In this document: positions 18,003-26,983 of the stretch, one piece after another
How the letters are laid out: each line of letters starts with the position of its first letter
Numbering within the stretch: the stretch's first letter is position 1
Assembly: GCF_029051725.1 (NCBI RefSeq)
Contig: NZ_JAACFU010000006.1
Coordinates: 124,001 to 188,000, forward strand
Direction: 5' to 3'
DNA: 64,000 nt
Origin: Bradyrhizobium sp. CSS354
Lineage (GTDB): Bacteria; Pseudomonadota; Alphaproteobacteria; Rhizobiales; Xanthobacteraceae
Program-made: the position numbers and the translations under genes
The notes under the pieces: generated by a model
Databases searched by the model: none
The model's input: only the letters and a program-made list of their open reading frames with translations
What the model was told of the DNA's origin: nothing

Positions 18003-19289
18003 ATGCACGAAATGATCGATCCACACATCGTTTGCACTAACTGCGGAAACGAAATCAAGCTGACCGAATCACTCGCGGCACCGCTCGTTGCTGCTGCTCG
18101 GCACCGCTTCGAGCAGCAGCTCGCGGCCAAAGAGATTGAATTCGATCGCCGCGAGGCTCAGATCAGGGAAGCACAGAACCAGATTGCTCGAGCGAAGGTA
18201 GAGATTGACGAGCAAGTCGCAGCGCGGCTTGGGCCTGAGCAGGCCAAAATCGCCGAAGTGGAAGCCAGCCGAGCCCGTCAGGTGGTTGCGGTCGAACTTG
18301 GTGAGCGCGACCGGGAGATTGCTGATTTGCGGCAACTGTTCGCAATGAACGCGGATAAGCTTACGGTGGCCCAGATGGCGCATGCCGAAACGTTGCGCAA
18401 ACAGCGCGAACTCGACGACGCCAAGCGTGAACTTGAATTGACCGTTGAGAAGAGGGTCCAGCAAGAGTTGGCGGTCGTGCATGAGCGAGCCAAGATCGAG
18501 GCTGAGGACGACCTCCGTTGCAAGGTTTCCGAAAAGGAGGCGCAAATCGCTTCCATGCAGCGTCGGATCGAAGACCTCCGCCGCAAGGCAGAGCAGGGTT
18601 CTCAGCAGCTTCAGGGAGAAGCGCAAGAAATCGAGCTGGAAGCATTGCTCCGCTCGCGTTTTCCGACCGATCTGATCGAGGAGGTGCCAAAAGGGGTATT
18701 CGGCGGCGATATCGTACAGCGCGTGGTCGGCCCGGGCGGCCAGATGTGCGGCACGATACTTTGGGAGTCCAAGAAAACGCGGAGTTGGAGCGACGGTTGG
18801 CTCCCGAAGCTCCGGGACGATCAGCGCGCCGCGCGGGCAGACGTGGCCGCAATCGTTTCAACCGCGATGCCGGAGGGGCTCGATACCTTCGATCTCGTCG
18901 GGAATGTTTGGGTTGTCAAACCGCGATTTGCGGCCCCCGTTGCAATAGCATTGAGGCAGGCACTGCTCGGCGTTGCGGGCGTTCGCGCTTGCCAGGAGGG
19001 GCAGCAGACGAAGATGGAGCTCGTTTATACCTACTTGACGGGTTCGCGCTTCCGTCACCGGATCGAAGCCATCGTGGAGCGCTTTTCTGATATGCAGAGT
19101 GACCTGGATCGCGAGCGCAAGGCGATGACGCGACTTTGGGCGAAACGTGAGGAGCAACTTAGTACCGTGCTGGAGACGACCGTCGGTCTTTACGGCGATC
19201 TCCAGGGAATAGCGGGGCGCGCGATGCCGGAAATCGAGTGCTTGGACGTCGTGGCGATCGCCACGTCGCCCGAGCCCCCTTCAGGGTGA
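18003..19289 (+). CDS. DUF2130 coiled-coil protein
   Basis: A 428-residue protein starting MHEMIDPHIVCTNCGNEI; the Met at 18012 is equally possible. A zinc-ribbon-like CTNC is followed by a long coiled coil (residues ~25-200), then the DUF2130 domain. That domain contains LRSRFPTDLIEEVPKGVFGG, GTILWESKKTRSWSDGWLPK and DLVGNVWVVKPR. The E-x-K with WxDGWxxKL resembles a PD-(D/E)xK nuclease core. It closes the accessory block. Function is unproven, but a DNA-related role is plausible. Confidence 0.85.
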   Translation: MHEMIDPHIVCTNCGNEIKLTESLAAPLVAAARHRFEQQLAAKEIEFDRREAQIREAQNQIARAKVEIDEQVAARLGPEQAKIAEVEASRARQVVAVELGERDREIADLRQLFAMNADKLTVAQMAHAETLRKQRELDDAKRELELTVEKRVQQELAVVHERAKIEAEDDLRCKVSEKEAQIASMQRRIEDLRRKAEQGSQQLQGEAQEIELEALLRSRFPTDLIEEVPKGVFGGDIVQRVVGPGGQMCGTILWESKKTRSWSDGWLPKLRDDQRAARADVAAIVSTAMPEGLDTFDLVGNVWVVKPRFAAPVAIALRQALLGVAGVRACQEGQQTKMELVYTYLTGSRFRHRIEAIVERFSDMQSDLDRERKAMTRLWAKREEQLSTVLETTVGLYGDLQGIAGRAMPEIECLDVVAIATSPEPPSG

Positions 19290-19499
19290 GACTTCAACGG
19301 GCGTCGCGGCATTCGCGAGCGGGTACGCCGCGTCAGTGCAGACATAGCTCCGTTGACCAGCACGCGAACACAGGCCGTTCCGGCAGCTGCGGCGCCGATG
19401 CCCGCACCGCCGGATGGCGCGCCTGGTGGTCCGACCTGCACAAGGCCGGCCACCGATACGGCGGTCAAGGGTCGGCCGACGCGGACCGCTGCGTGCCCC

Positions 19500-19802
19500 A
19501 AGCGAGAAGGAAGGCCCTTCACCCAGCGACCAGCCAAGCGAATGAACAGGACACGGCGCGACGGCGCGTCCGCGACCTCGCGAGATATCTGCGGGCCCAT
19601 CCCATAATGCCAGGTCGATGTCCGCGTGCACACGTCCGAACCCGACTCGCATCACCTTGGTCGCCTAGCCAAGGACGCGCTCGCTGATCTGATCGTCACT
19701 GGAGGCTATGAGGCCACAGCCGGCTCGGAGAGTGGATGTTCGGGGGCTATGACGCGCAGTCTGCCGGATGAAGCTCCAGTCTGCGTGATGATGTCGCACT
19801 AG
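19500..19802 (+). pseudogene. universal stress protein remnant
   Basis: The C-terminal half of a UspA-type protein is readable in pieces. RRRVRDLARYLRAH occurs in one frame; SEPDSHHLGRLAKDALADLI and VTGGY in another, then EWMFGG in a third. The end, RSLPDEAPVCVMMSH, is back in the second frame. At least two frameshifts are needed to join them. The remnant lies directly upstream of an intact USP gene, so it was probably one of a tandem pair. Nothing coding is evident between 19290 and 19500. Confidence 0.6.
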
Positions 19803-19876
19803 GACGTCACGTTGGAGCCGTTTGCTCCGCAGTTTCGCATTTGTCTCGGTCTGTAGGCGCCTTAGGTGCCGGTGAT

Positions 19877-19890
19877 ATGAGCTAGATCAA
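19877..19890 (+). promoter_or_regulatory. FNR/FixK-like box upstream of USP
   Basis: ATGAGCTAGATCAA matches the TTGAT-N4-ATCAA consensus at 8 of 10 informative positions. Its centre is 65 bp before the USP start codon. A class II position (-41.5) would put the transcript start near 19925, leaving a short leader. FixK/FNR control of USP genes under low oxygen is well known in rhizobia. Confidence 0.5.
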
Positions 19891-19948
19891 GTGTTCAGGA
19901 CCTGTCGGGGCTACCTTCGAAGAAGAAGTTACAGCCTCGGAGACGAAG

Positions 19949-20785
19949 ATGGCCATCAGAGACGTTTTGCTCGCGCTCACCAGCTATCCCGATCCGACGC
20001 CGGTCACGGTGATTGATCGCGCCGTTTCGCTGGCGTCAACTCTCGGCGCCCACATCGCAGCGATCTCATGTGAAGCTCATGTGCAGGTTCCCGGCAGCTT
20101 CCTGGGCAGCGCCGGCAATATCGGGTCGATCGTGGCCAGCGAGGCGCATACGAGCAGAAAGAACGCACAAGACCTGCTCGCGACGTTTGAGGCGACCGCT
20201 CAGAGATGCGGCGTACCGCATGAGATCATTCTCGAGCGCTGTGTGACATCTGAAGTCGCGGGCCTGTTGACGGAATATGCGCGGTTACGCGACCTCACCA
20301 TCGTTCCGGTGCCGGAATCCTACGATCAATGGTATGCCGAAGCCATCATGTTCGGCTCCGGGCGACCGACCCTGGTGGTCCCGGAAGGTCCGTCGCTAAA
20401 GGCGATCGATCTTTCCAGGGTGCTCGTCGCTTGGGATTTCAGCCGCGCTGCCGCACGAGCGGTCTCTGATGCCATCCCGATCCTGGAGAAGGCGCGTGAG
20501 GTGTGCATCCTCACGGTGACTAACGAGAAAGCGATTTCAAGCCGGCGCTCGTCTTCCGAGCTCGCCAAGAACCTCTCGCGGCATGGAATCGATGTGATCG
20601 TCGAGGAGGTGGATGCCGCCAACCGGAGCATCGGCGCCGTTTTCGCAGCACAGATCGAGTCCCGCAAAGCGGATCTGCTCGTCATGGGCGCCTACGGCCA
20701 TTCGCGTTTCCGTGAGTTCATATTGGGAGGCGCAACCCGGAGCCTCCTGACGAACCCGCCCATTCCAGTGTTGTTTTCTCACTGA
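19949..20785 (+). CDS. universal stress protein, two Usp domains
   Basis: A 278-residue protein with two tandem Usp folds. The N-domain (MAIRDVLLALTSYPDPTPVT) is degenerate. The C-domain ends with LLVMGAYGHSRFREFILGGA and TRSLLTNPPIPVLFSH, the GxxGHS-x9-G(S/A)xS-like nucleotide-binding signature. Such proteins bind ATP and support survival under oxygen limitation or respiratory stress. A FixK-like box precedes it. The P1B-5 ATPase follows 90 bp downstream and may be in the same operon. Confidence 0.92.
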   Translation: MAIRDVLLALTSYPDPTPVTVIDRAVSLASTLGAHIAAISCEAHVQVPGSFLGSAGNIGSIVASEAHTSRKNAQDLLATFEATAQRCGVPHEIILERCVTSEVAGLLTEYARLRDLTIVPVPESYDQWYAEAIMFGSGRPTLVVPEGPSLKAIDLSRVLVAWDFSRAAARAVSDAIPILEKAREVCILTVTNEKAISSRRSSSELAKNLSRHGIDVIVEEVDAANRSIGAVFAAQIESRKADLLVMGAYGHSRFREFILGGATRSLLTNPPIPVLFSH

Positions 20786-20816
20786 AGCACTGTGATGTCA
20801 CCCCGGCCCATTCGCC

Positions 20817-20863
20817 TATGATCGTACGAAAGACTCGGGTGTTTCTGGATGACCACGATCATA
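20817..20863. promoter_or_regulatory. 9-bp inverted repeat before the P1B-5 ATPase
   Basis: TATGATCGT (20817-20825) and ACGATCATA (20855-20863) form a perfect inverted repeat with a 29-bp spacer, ending 12 bp before the ATPase start. It could be an operator for a metal-responsive regulator or a weak stem between the USP and ATPase genes. No regulator gene is adjacent. Confidence 0.35.
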
Positions 20864-20875
20864 CGGAAGTAAGTC

Positions 20876-23167
20876 ATGTCGTTTGAGCGGGTTCTACGAT
20901 GGGCGCTCGTCCTGATTGCGATCGCCGGATTGACGGTCGGCATTTTGGCGCAAGCCGCTGGGCGACCCGATCTGGCCGATCTCGCATGGGAGCTCGGCAC
21001 GGCACCCGTGATCGGAGGACTGGCGATCTCGATCGCCAGGGATTTCTTAAGCGGCCGCCTGGGAGTGGACGCGATTGCGCTCCTATCGATGAGCGCGGCG
21101 CTGGCGCTTGGCCAACCGCTTGCAGGGGCCGTAGTTGCGTTGATGTATTCCGGCGGCAACGTGCTGGAGGATATCGCGATCGCACGGGCCGAGCGTGATC
21201 TGCGGTCCCTGGTCGATCGGGCGCCGCGGCAGGCACATCGCAAGGCTGGCGAGCGGATCGAGGAGGTCTCGATCGAAGCAGTATCGGTCGGCGAAGAGCT
21301 CCTGGTTAGGGCCGGCGAGATCGTGCCGGTCGATGGTATCATTCGATCGGCCTCGGCCACCATGGACGAGTCCGCGGTGACCGGCGAACCCATTCCGGTT
21401 GAGAAGACACGCGGCAGCGCTGTTCTTTCCGGCTCCCTGAATGCGGGTGAGACCTTCGAGCTGGCTGTGACCGCACCGGCCGGCGAGAGTACCTACGCCG
21501 GCATCGTGCGCATGGTGACGGCGGCGCAAACAGCAAAGACCCCTTTCGTGCGGTTGGCCGACCGGTTTGCGCTGCTTCTTCTGCCGGTTACGCTCGTTGT
21601 CGCTTTCGTGGCTTGGTGGATCTCCGGTGATTTGGCCCGTAGCCTTGCGGTGCTGGTGGCGGCGACGCCTTGTCCCCTGATTTTGGCCGCGCCTGTCGCC
21701 TTCATCGCCGGCGTGGCGCAGGCGGCCCGCCGCGGGATTTTGGCGAAAGGCGGAGGGGCGCTGGAAGCGCTGGCTCGGGCTCATACAGTGCTGTTCGACA
21801 AGACCGGCACACTGACCGTGGGCGGGGCACGGCTGCTTTCTGTTGAAGTCGCCCCGGGGCAGGACCCTGACGAGGTTCTCAGACTTGGCGCGTCGCTCGA
21901 ACAGGCCTCGCATCACGTGCTTGCAAAGACTGTCGTGGCAGCGGCTGTCGATCGCGGCCTGAAGCTGAAGACCCCTGAACATGTCAAGGAGGCCATGGGT
22001 TCCGGGCTGAGCGGCCTGATCGACGGCCGCCAGATCACCGCCGGCTCGCGCGAGATGATCCTCTCTGGTGCTGAGCTGTCGTCGTGGGAGCTGCGGGCCA
22101 CCCGTCGAGCCTCGTGGCGCTCGGCGCTCATCGTCTTTATCGCTGTGGAGGGCCGCCCAGTCGGGGCACTGTTGCTGGCCGACGAGCTGCGGGCTGATAC
22201 GCCGCGAGCGATCCGGCTGCTGCGTGATGCGGGCGTCGCGCGAATGGTGATGGTCACTGGCGATCGCGCCGCAGCGGCGCAGGCGATCGGAGCGGCGCTC
22301 GACCTCGACGCCGTGCTGGCTGATCGCGTTCCTTCGGATAAGGTCGAGGCGGTGCGCGCGGAACAGCGGCTGCATCCCACGATCATGGTCGGCGATGGCA
22401 TCAATGACGCTCCGGCGTTGGCCGTAGCCGATATCGGAGTGGCGCTCGGCGCGCGCGGCGCCAGTGCCTCGTCGGAGGCAGCCGATGTCGTGATCTTGGC
22501 CGATCGGCTCGATCGCGTTGGCGAAGCAATCATAATTGCGCAGCGAGCACGGCGGATCGCCCTGCAGAGCATTGTTGTCGGTATGGGATTGTCGTTAGTG
22601 GCAATGATAGCTGCCACTGTTGGCTGGCTTGATCCCGTACCGGCGGCGATTGTCCAGGAAGTGATCGATGTTGCCGTCATCCTGAACGCGCTGCGGGCGC
22701 TCACTCCGGCCCTCGGCAGCGGCGGGCCCCGCATTACCGCAGAGCAGGGGTTGACCTTGCATCACGATCACCTGGCGTTGTTCAAGGATCTCGACCGATT
22801 GCGTAGGATCGTTGATGCGTTGGACGATGCCACGCCCGAATCCGCAGCGGCTCTGATTCGGGAAGCTCAGCGCCTTGTTCAGAGCAGCGTGGTGATGCAC
22901 GAGCGCGAGGATGAGGACAGCGTGTATCCGAAGCTCGCGGAGGTGCTGCGCGAACGCCATGGCCTCTCCGCCATGAGCCGTGCCCATCGTGAGATCCTGC
23001 ACCTTGCTCGTCTGCTCATTCGCATCGTGGAGGATCTGCCGTCAGAGAAGATGGACCGTTATCTAATACGGGACGCTCAGCGGGTGATCGAGGCGATCGA
23101 AACACTGGTCCGCATGCACACGGCCCAGGAAGAAGATATCTACGAAGCTGTGACGGCAGCGGCTTAG
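20876..23167 (+). CDS. nia: P1B-5 (Nia-type) metal ATPase with C-terminal hemerythrin domain
   Basis: A 763-residue P-type ATPase lacking N-terminal metal-binding domains. Motifs: TGEP (~167), the membrane metal site TPCP (~262), DKTGT with the phosphorylated Asp (~307), SxHxxA-like ASHHVLAK and GDGINDAP (~505). TPCP in place of CPC marks subgroup P1B-5. The region from HHDHLALFKDLDR (~627) to the end is a hemerythrin-like domain (VVMHERED, SRAHREIL, RMHTAQEED), as in Sinorhizobium Nia. That protein is described as a Ni/Fe exporter active in nodules. The hemerythrin domain is expected to bind O2 through a di-iron site and so tie export to oxygen or iron status. Confidence 0.88.
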   Translation: MSFERVLRWALVLIAIAGLTVGILAQAAGRPDLADLAWELGTAPVIGGLAISIARDFLSGRLGVDAIALLSMSAALALGQPLAGAVVALMYSGGNVLEDIAIARAERDLRSLVDRAPRQAHRKAGERIEEVSIEAVSVGEELLVRAGEIVPVDGIIRSASATMDESAVTGEPIPVEKTRGSAVLSGSLNAGETFELAVTAPAGESTYAGIVRMVTAAQTAKTPFVRLADRFALLLLPVTLVVAFVAWWISGDLARSLAVLVAATPCPLILAAPVAFIAGVAQAARRGILAKGGGALEALARAHTVLFDKTGTLTVGGARLLSVEVAPGQDPDEVLRLGASLEQASHHVLAKTVVAAAVDRGLKLKTPEHVKEAMGSGLSGLIDGRQITAGSREMILSGAELSSWELRATRRASWRSALIVFIAVEGRPVGALLLADELRADTPRAIRLLRDAGVARMVMVTGDRAAAAQAIGAALDLDAVLADRVPSDKVEAVRAEQRLHPTIMVGDGINDAPALAVADIGVALGARGASASSEAADVVILADRLDRVGEAIIIAQRARRIALQSIVVGMGLSLVAMIAATVGWLDPVPAAIVQEVIDVAVILNALRALTPALGSGGPRITAEQGLTLHHDHLALFKDLDRLRRIVDALDDATPESAAALIREAQRLVQSSVVMHEREDEDSVYPKLAEVLRERHGLSAMSRAHREILHLARLLIRIVEDLPSEKMDRYLIRDAQRVIEAIETLVRMHTAQEEDIYEAVTAAA

Positions 23168-23203
23168 CCGAAATATTGGCGGGATCTGTCGTCTGAAGCG
23201 GCA

Positions 23204-23798
23204 CTAACCGTCTTGGCGGGCCACTACACCAGATTCGTTCACGACTGTACCTCGCCGAGTTTCGATCACAGCCTTGGAGGGGCGTCGGTACAGATCACGC
23301 CGGCGAACAAGCGGCCACCAGTCATGGAGAAAGATCCCTAAAGGGCGCCAGTTCGCAACCCACCCCAAGATCAGCAGACTTTTCCTCCAGGAGACGCCGC
23401 AAGGGGTTCACGAATAGCGCACCAACCACGACCTGCCGCAAACGGCAGACAGGTTATGAGAATGGCCAGGCCGATGGTCAGCGACCAACGTCCTATTCTG
23501 AACAGCTCGTTTATATCTCTTTAAGTTGCGTCCGCGCGATCCGCAAAATAGTGACTAAAGCTTCGCGGAGCTCCGGCGCTGCTTTGGCTTGCACATCAGT
23601 ATTGGGATGATGAACTCGAATCCGAATCGCTGGACACCCCGAGAGCTCTCGGGCCCAGCCCACAATGTATTCTTCCGCCTCTCGGTCGAGGTCTCGCTCC
23701 CGAAACGGGAAAGGGCCGAGCGTATGAAAGAGCTGGGCGATGTCCTCGACCCGAAGCTCGATCGTCTGTTCGGATGCTTGGGCAATCATCCGATTCAT
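23204..23798 (-). pseudogene. decayed membrane-protein gene with several frameshifts
   Basis: The N-terminal part is open (MNRMIAQASEQTIELRVEDI to LREALVTILRIARTQLKEI, stop near 23517). The homologous continuation is readable downstream in other frames: NELFRIGRWSLTIGLAILI (membrane helix), then NPLRRLLEE, then LLILGWVANWRPLGIFLHD and WWPLVRRRDLYRR. At least three frameshifts are required. The ancestral product was probably a protein of about 190 residues with a soluble N-domain and two membrane helices. It sits between the two P-type ATPase genes. Confidence 0.7.
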
Positions 23799-23898
23799 TG
23801 CTCCGGACTTTAGTGGCCCTCGCTTGCTCCAAATCAAGACCGGTTATCGAGGCTCGTCTACCCTAAAGGTGCGCTTTCCTAGGTAAAGGAGGCTCGCC

Positions 23899-26580
23899 AT
23901 CGAAAGTCACGCAGACGCTAAGCAGATAATCCTGCCGGAAAAGCCGCATGCGCTGTCGGTTGCTGAGCTGCTTCGGCAATTGCGCGTGTCCCCTTCCGAG
24001 GGACTCTCCGATGCTGAGGTCAAAGCGCGCCGATCGCGCTTCGATACGAATACGATCAGCACGCGCCGCCCCACCCGCGTAATGAGCCTGCTGTTTCACC
24101 AGTTCAAGAGCCCGGTTGTCTATCTCCTGAGTTTTGCAGCAGGGTTGGCGTTCTATTTCGGCGAACCGGACGAAGGTGGCGCCATCCTTGCGGTCCTCGC
24201 CATCAACGCGCTAATCGGCTTCGTGACCGAGCTAAAAGCCGCGCGATCAATTGAGGCTTTGCGTTTGCTTGGGACGCGCCGCGCCCGCGTCCGGCGCGAA
24301 GGCCGCGTTCACATCCTCCCGGCCGAGGAACTCGTTCCGGGCGATATCGTCGTTTTGGACGCCGGCGACGCCGTGTCAGCCGACCTCCGCCTTATCGAGG
24401 CCTCCCGTCTAGCGGCAGACGAGTCGACGCTGACCGGCGAATCCGTCGCCGTGGACAAGCAGACGGGCCCAGTCAGCGCAGACATGCGGCTTGGCGATCG
24501 CGCTTCTATGGCGTTCAAGGGCACCGCTATCGCGCGGGGTACGGGCACCGGAGCCGTGGTGGCGACCGGCCTCGCCACGGAACTTGGCCGGGTGACGCGG
24601 CTCGTTCTGGAAGCCGACCCGGGCAGTTCCCCGCTTGAACTCAAGCTCGGGCGTCTGACGGCGCAGCTAGTCTTGGCGACCATTGCTGTCGCAGTTGCAA
24701 TTGGCGGCGCCGGCCTCATGGGCGGTAAAGATCCCTTCGTGATGGTCGAGGCGGCCATCGCGCTCGCTGTGGCTGCGATCCCAGAGGGTCTCCCGATCGT
24801 CGCGACGCTTGCCCTCGCGCGTGGCATGTGGCGCATGGCCCGGCAAAATGCGTTAATCGAGCGTCTTTCGGCGGTCGAGACGCTCGGGGCTACCACTGTC
24901 ATCCTCACCGACAAAACCGGCACCTTGACTGAAAACCGCATGACGGTGCGGCGGCTCTGCACCGCCTCTCGTGACATCTCGCTCGAGACGGAAGCGCTGA
25001 AACAGGGTGAGCCTTCGCAACTGGCGAACGACCGACCGGCGGCCGGATTGCTCCGGATTGCAGTTCTTTGCAACGAGGCCCATCTCAACCGCGAGGACGA
25101 AGGCGGCTGCGGCGACCCGATGGAAGTTGCACTGCTCCGGGCCGGATTACACCTGGGCTTGAGCCGGCCAGTCTTGCTGCATGGACACGGCATCGTTCGG
25201 AAGCACGCCTTCGATCCTGCCCTCAAGATGATGGCGACTATTCACGAATGTGGTGACGGCGTGCTGGTAGCAGTGAAGGGAGCGCCGGAAGCAGTCCTGG
25301 CGGTGGCGACGCGCGCAACCGCCGAACATGGCGAAATCGCCCTTGATGACAACAAGCGAGCGGAGTGGCTAAGCCGGGCCGATCAGCTCGGCCATAGTGG
25401 CCTGCGCGTACTCGCCTGCGCGATGAAAATGGAAAAGCTGGCCGATGCCGCGCCATATGAGAGACTGATACTTGTCGGTCTCGTCGGTTTGGATGATCCT
25501 GCGCGTGCCGACGTGCCGCAGGCAATTCGAGACTGCCGAGAAGCGGGAATTCGCGTCGTCATGGTCACCGGGGACCACGTTGTGACGGCACGAAGCATCG
25601 GCCGCGCGGTCGGCCTACCCGATAAGATTGCAAATGTCGTGGAAGGTAAGGACATCGCGCAGGTGATTGAGACGGGACAGCCTGCACTGCGCGATGTCGT
25701 AATTTTCGCAAGGGTAAATCCCGATGAGAAGCTTGCCCTTGTCAGGGCCTATCAGGCCGCAGGCGAGATCGTGGCCATGACCGGGGACGGGGTCAACGAC
25801 GCGCCGGCCCTGCGGCAGGCCGATATCGGCGTGGCAATGGGTCTGCGGGGTACCGACGTCGCGCGTGAAGCGGCCGCAATGATCCTGCTTGACGACGCGT
25901 TTCCGACGATCGTCAGGGCGATACGCGAAGGCCGGATCATTTTCGCGAATATCCGCCGATTCGTCGCTTACCTCTTGTCCTGCAATCTTAGCGAGGTGAT
26001 GGTAGTTGGGTTGGCAGTCTTGTCGGGGCTGCCTTTGCCGCTCCTGCCGATGCAAATTCTTTATCTCAATCTCGTGACAGACGTGTTTCCGGCCTTCGCC
26101 CTAGGAATGGGCGAAGGTGAGGCCGGTATCCTCAAGCTTCCACCGCGCGATCCAAAAGAGCCCATTTTGGGCCGTCGGCAATGGATCACAATAATCCTGC
26201 ATGGTGGTGCATTGACCGCCGGCACGTTCGGTGCGCTGGCCGCGTCATCTTGGCTCGCTCTGGACGCTCGCGGAACGGTGACTGTCACGTTCCTCACTCT
26301 CGCATTTGCTCAGCTCTGGCATACGTTCAACATGCGCGATCCGCATTCGCCGCTCATCGTGAACGAAATCACTCGAAATGGCTGGCTTTGGGGTGCGCTC
26401 TTGCTTTGTGCAGCACTACTTGCAGTGCCGCCTTACGTGCCGTCGGCAGCGCTCCTGTTGCAGCTTGCTCCCCCGACCACCGACATGTGGTCAGTCGTCC
26501 TTCTGTTTAGTTTGGGGCCGACGATTGTCACACAGGCAATCAGCGCTGTCGCCAGAGCATGCCATACGAGGGTGCGATGA
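23899..26580 (+). CDS. P2-type cation-transporting ATPase with probable AUC start
   Basis: About 893 residues. The motifs are TGES (~177), IPEGLPIV (~294, typical of P2A Ca/Mg-type pumps), DKTGTLTENRM (~337) and GDGVNDAPAL (~629). The Cation_ATPase_N domain (HALSVAELLRQLRVSPSEGL) must be translated, but the first conventional start (TTG 23980) lies inside it. The frame opens after TAA at 23884 and contains no ATG, GTG or TTG before 23980. A perfect AAAGGAGG (23885-23892) stands six bases before ATC at 23899. So initiation at AUC, or a point-mutated ATG, is the best reading. Substrate unproven. Confidence 0.88.
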   Translation: MESHADAKQIILPEKPHALSVAELLRQLRVSPSEGLSDAEVKARRSRFDTNTISTRRPTRVMSLLFHQFKSPVVYLLSFAAGLAFYFGEPDEGGAILAVLAINALIGFVTELKAARSIEALRLLGTRRARVRREGRVHILPAEELVPGDIVVLDAGDAVSADLRLIEASRLAADESTLTGESVAVDKQTGPVSADMRLGDRASMAFKGTAIARGTGTGAVVATGLATELGRVTRLVLEADPGSSPLELKLGRLTAQLVLATIAVAVAIGGAGLMGGKDPFVMVEAAIALAVAAIPEGLPIVATLALARGMWRMARQNALIERLSAVETLGATTVILTDKTGTLTENRMTVRRLCTASRDISLETEALKQGEPSQLANDRPAAGLLRIAVLCNEAHLNREDEGGCGDPMEVALLRAGLHLGLSRPVLLHGHGIVRKHAFDPALKMMATIHECGDGVLVAVKGAPEAVLAVATRATAEHGEIALDDNKRAEWLSRADQLGHSGLRVLACAMKMEKLADAAPYERLILVGLVGLDDPARADVPQAIRDCREAGIRVVMVTGDHVVTARSIGRAVGLPDKIANVVEGKDIAQVIETGQPALRDVVIFARVNPDEKLALVRAYQAAGEIVAMTGDGVNDAPALRQADIGVAMGLRGTDVAREAAAMILLDDAFPTIVRAIREGRIIFANIRRFVAYLLSCNLSEVMVVGLAVLSGLPLPLLPMQILYLNLVTDVFPAFALGMGEGEAGILKLPPRDPKEPILGRRQWITIILHGGALTAGTFGALAASSWLALDARGTVTVTFLTLAFAQLWHTFNMRDPHSPLIVNEITRNGWLWGALLLCAALLAVPPYVPSAALLLQLAPPTTDMWSVVLLFSLGPTIVTQAISAVARACHTRVR

Positions 26581-26756
26581 TGCGAGGCAGCTATTGTCCT
26601 TCTTGTTCTCGGGGCTTCTGCCGTGTGTAATCGTGCAATTCCTCGGCGAAAACGTCCCGCTGCGGGGACAAGGTCTAGGCACCGAGCACCAGTGGGAACC
26701 CAAGATGCAAAAACGGAAGCGGTGCGGGAGCTAGAGGTGAGGGGCTGCTAACCTAT

Positions 26757-26846
26757 GTGCTACCTTTCATGATTGGCCTCATCTGGATCGGCGCCATCCT
26801 CTGGTTCAAAAGCCGCGGATATTGTGCAAAGGCGCCGCATGACTGA
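26757..26846 (+). CDS. possible tiny membrane peptide
   Basis: A 29-residue frame from GTG 26757, or 25 residues from ATG 26769 (MIGLIWIGAILWFKSRGYCA). It is one hydrophobic helix with a basic end, like the small accessory subunits of ion pumps and oxidases. It lies 176 bp after the P2 ATPase. The ribosome-binding site is weak. The rest of 26581-26983 shows no gene. Confidence 0.3.
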   Translation: MLPFMIGLIWIGAILWFKSRGYCAKAPHD

Positions 26847-26983
26847 TCTCCGACTTGGGCCCCCGTGAGTGTAGTTGCCGGTTTAGAGCCGAGCAGCGAC
26901 CGCCTAATTAAGTTAGGCCCGAACCGAACACCCGAGCCCTCGAGCGGCGGCAGGGAGTGCGTCTCAGCGAACTGGGTGAACTG

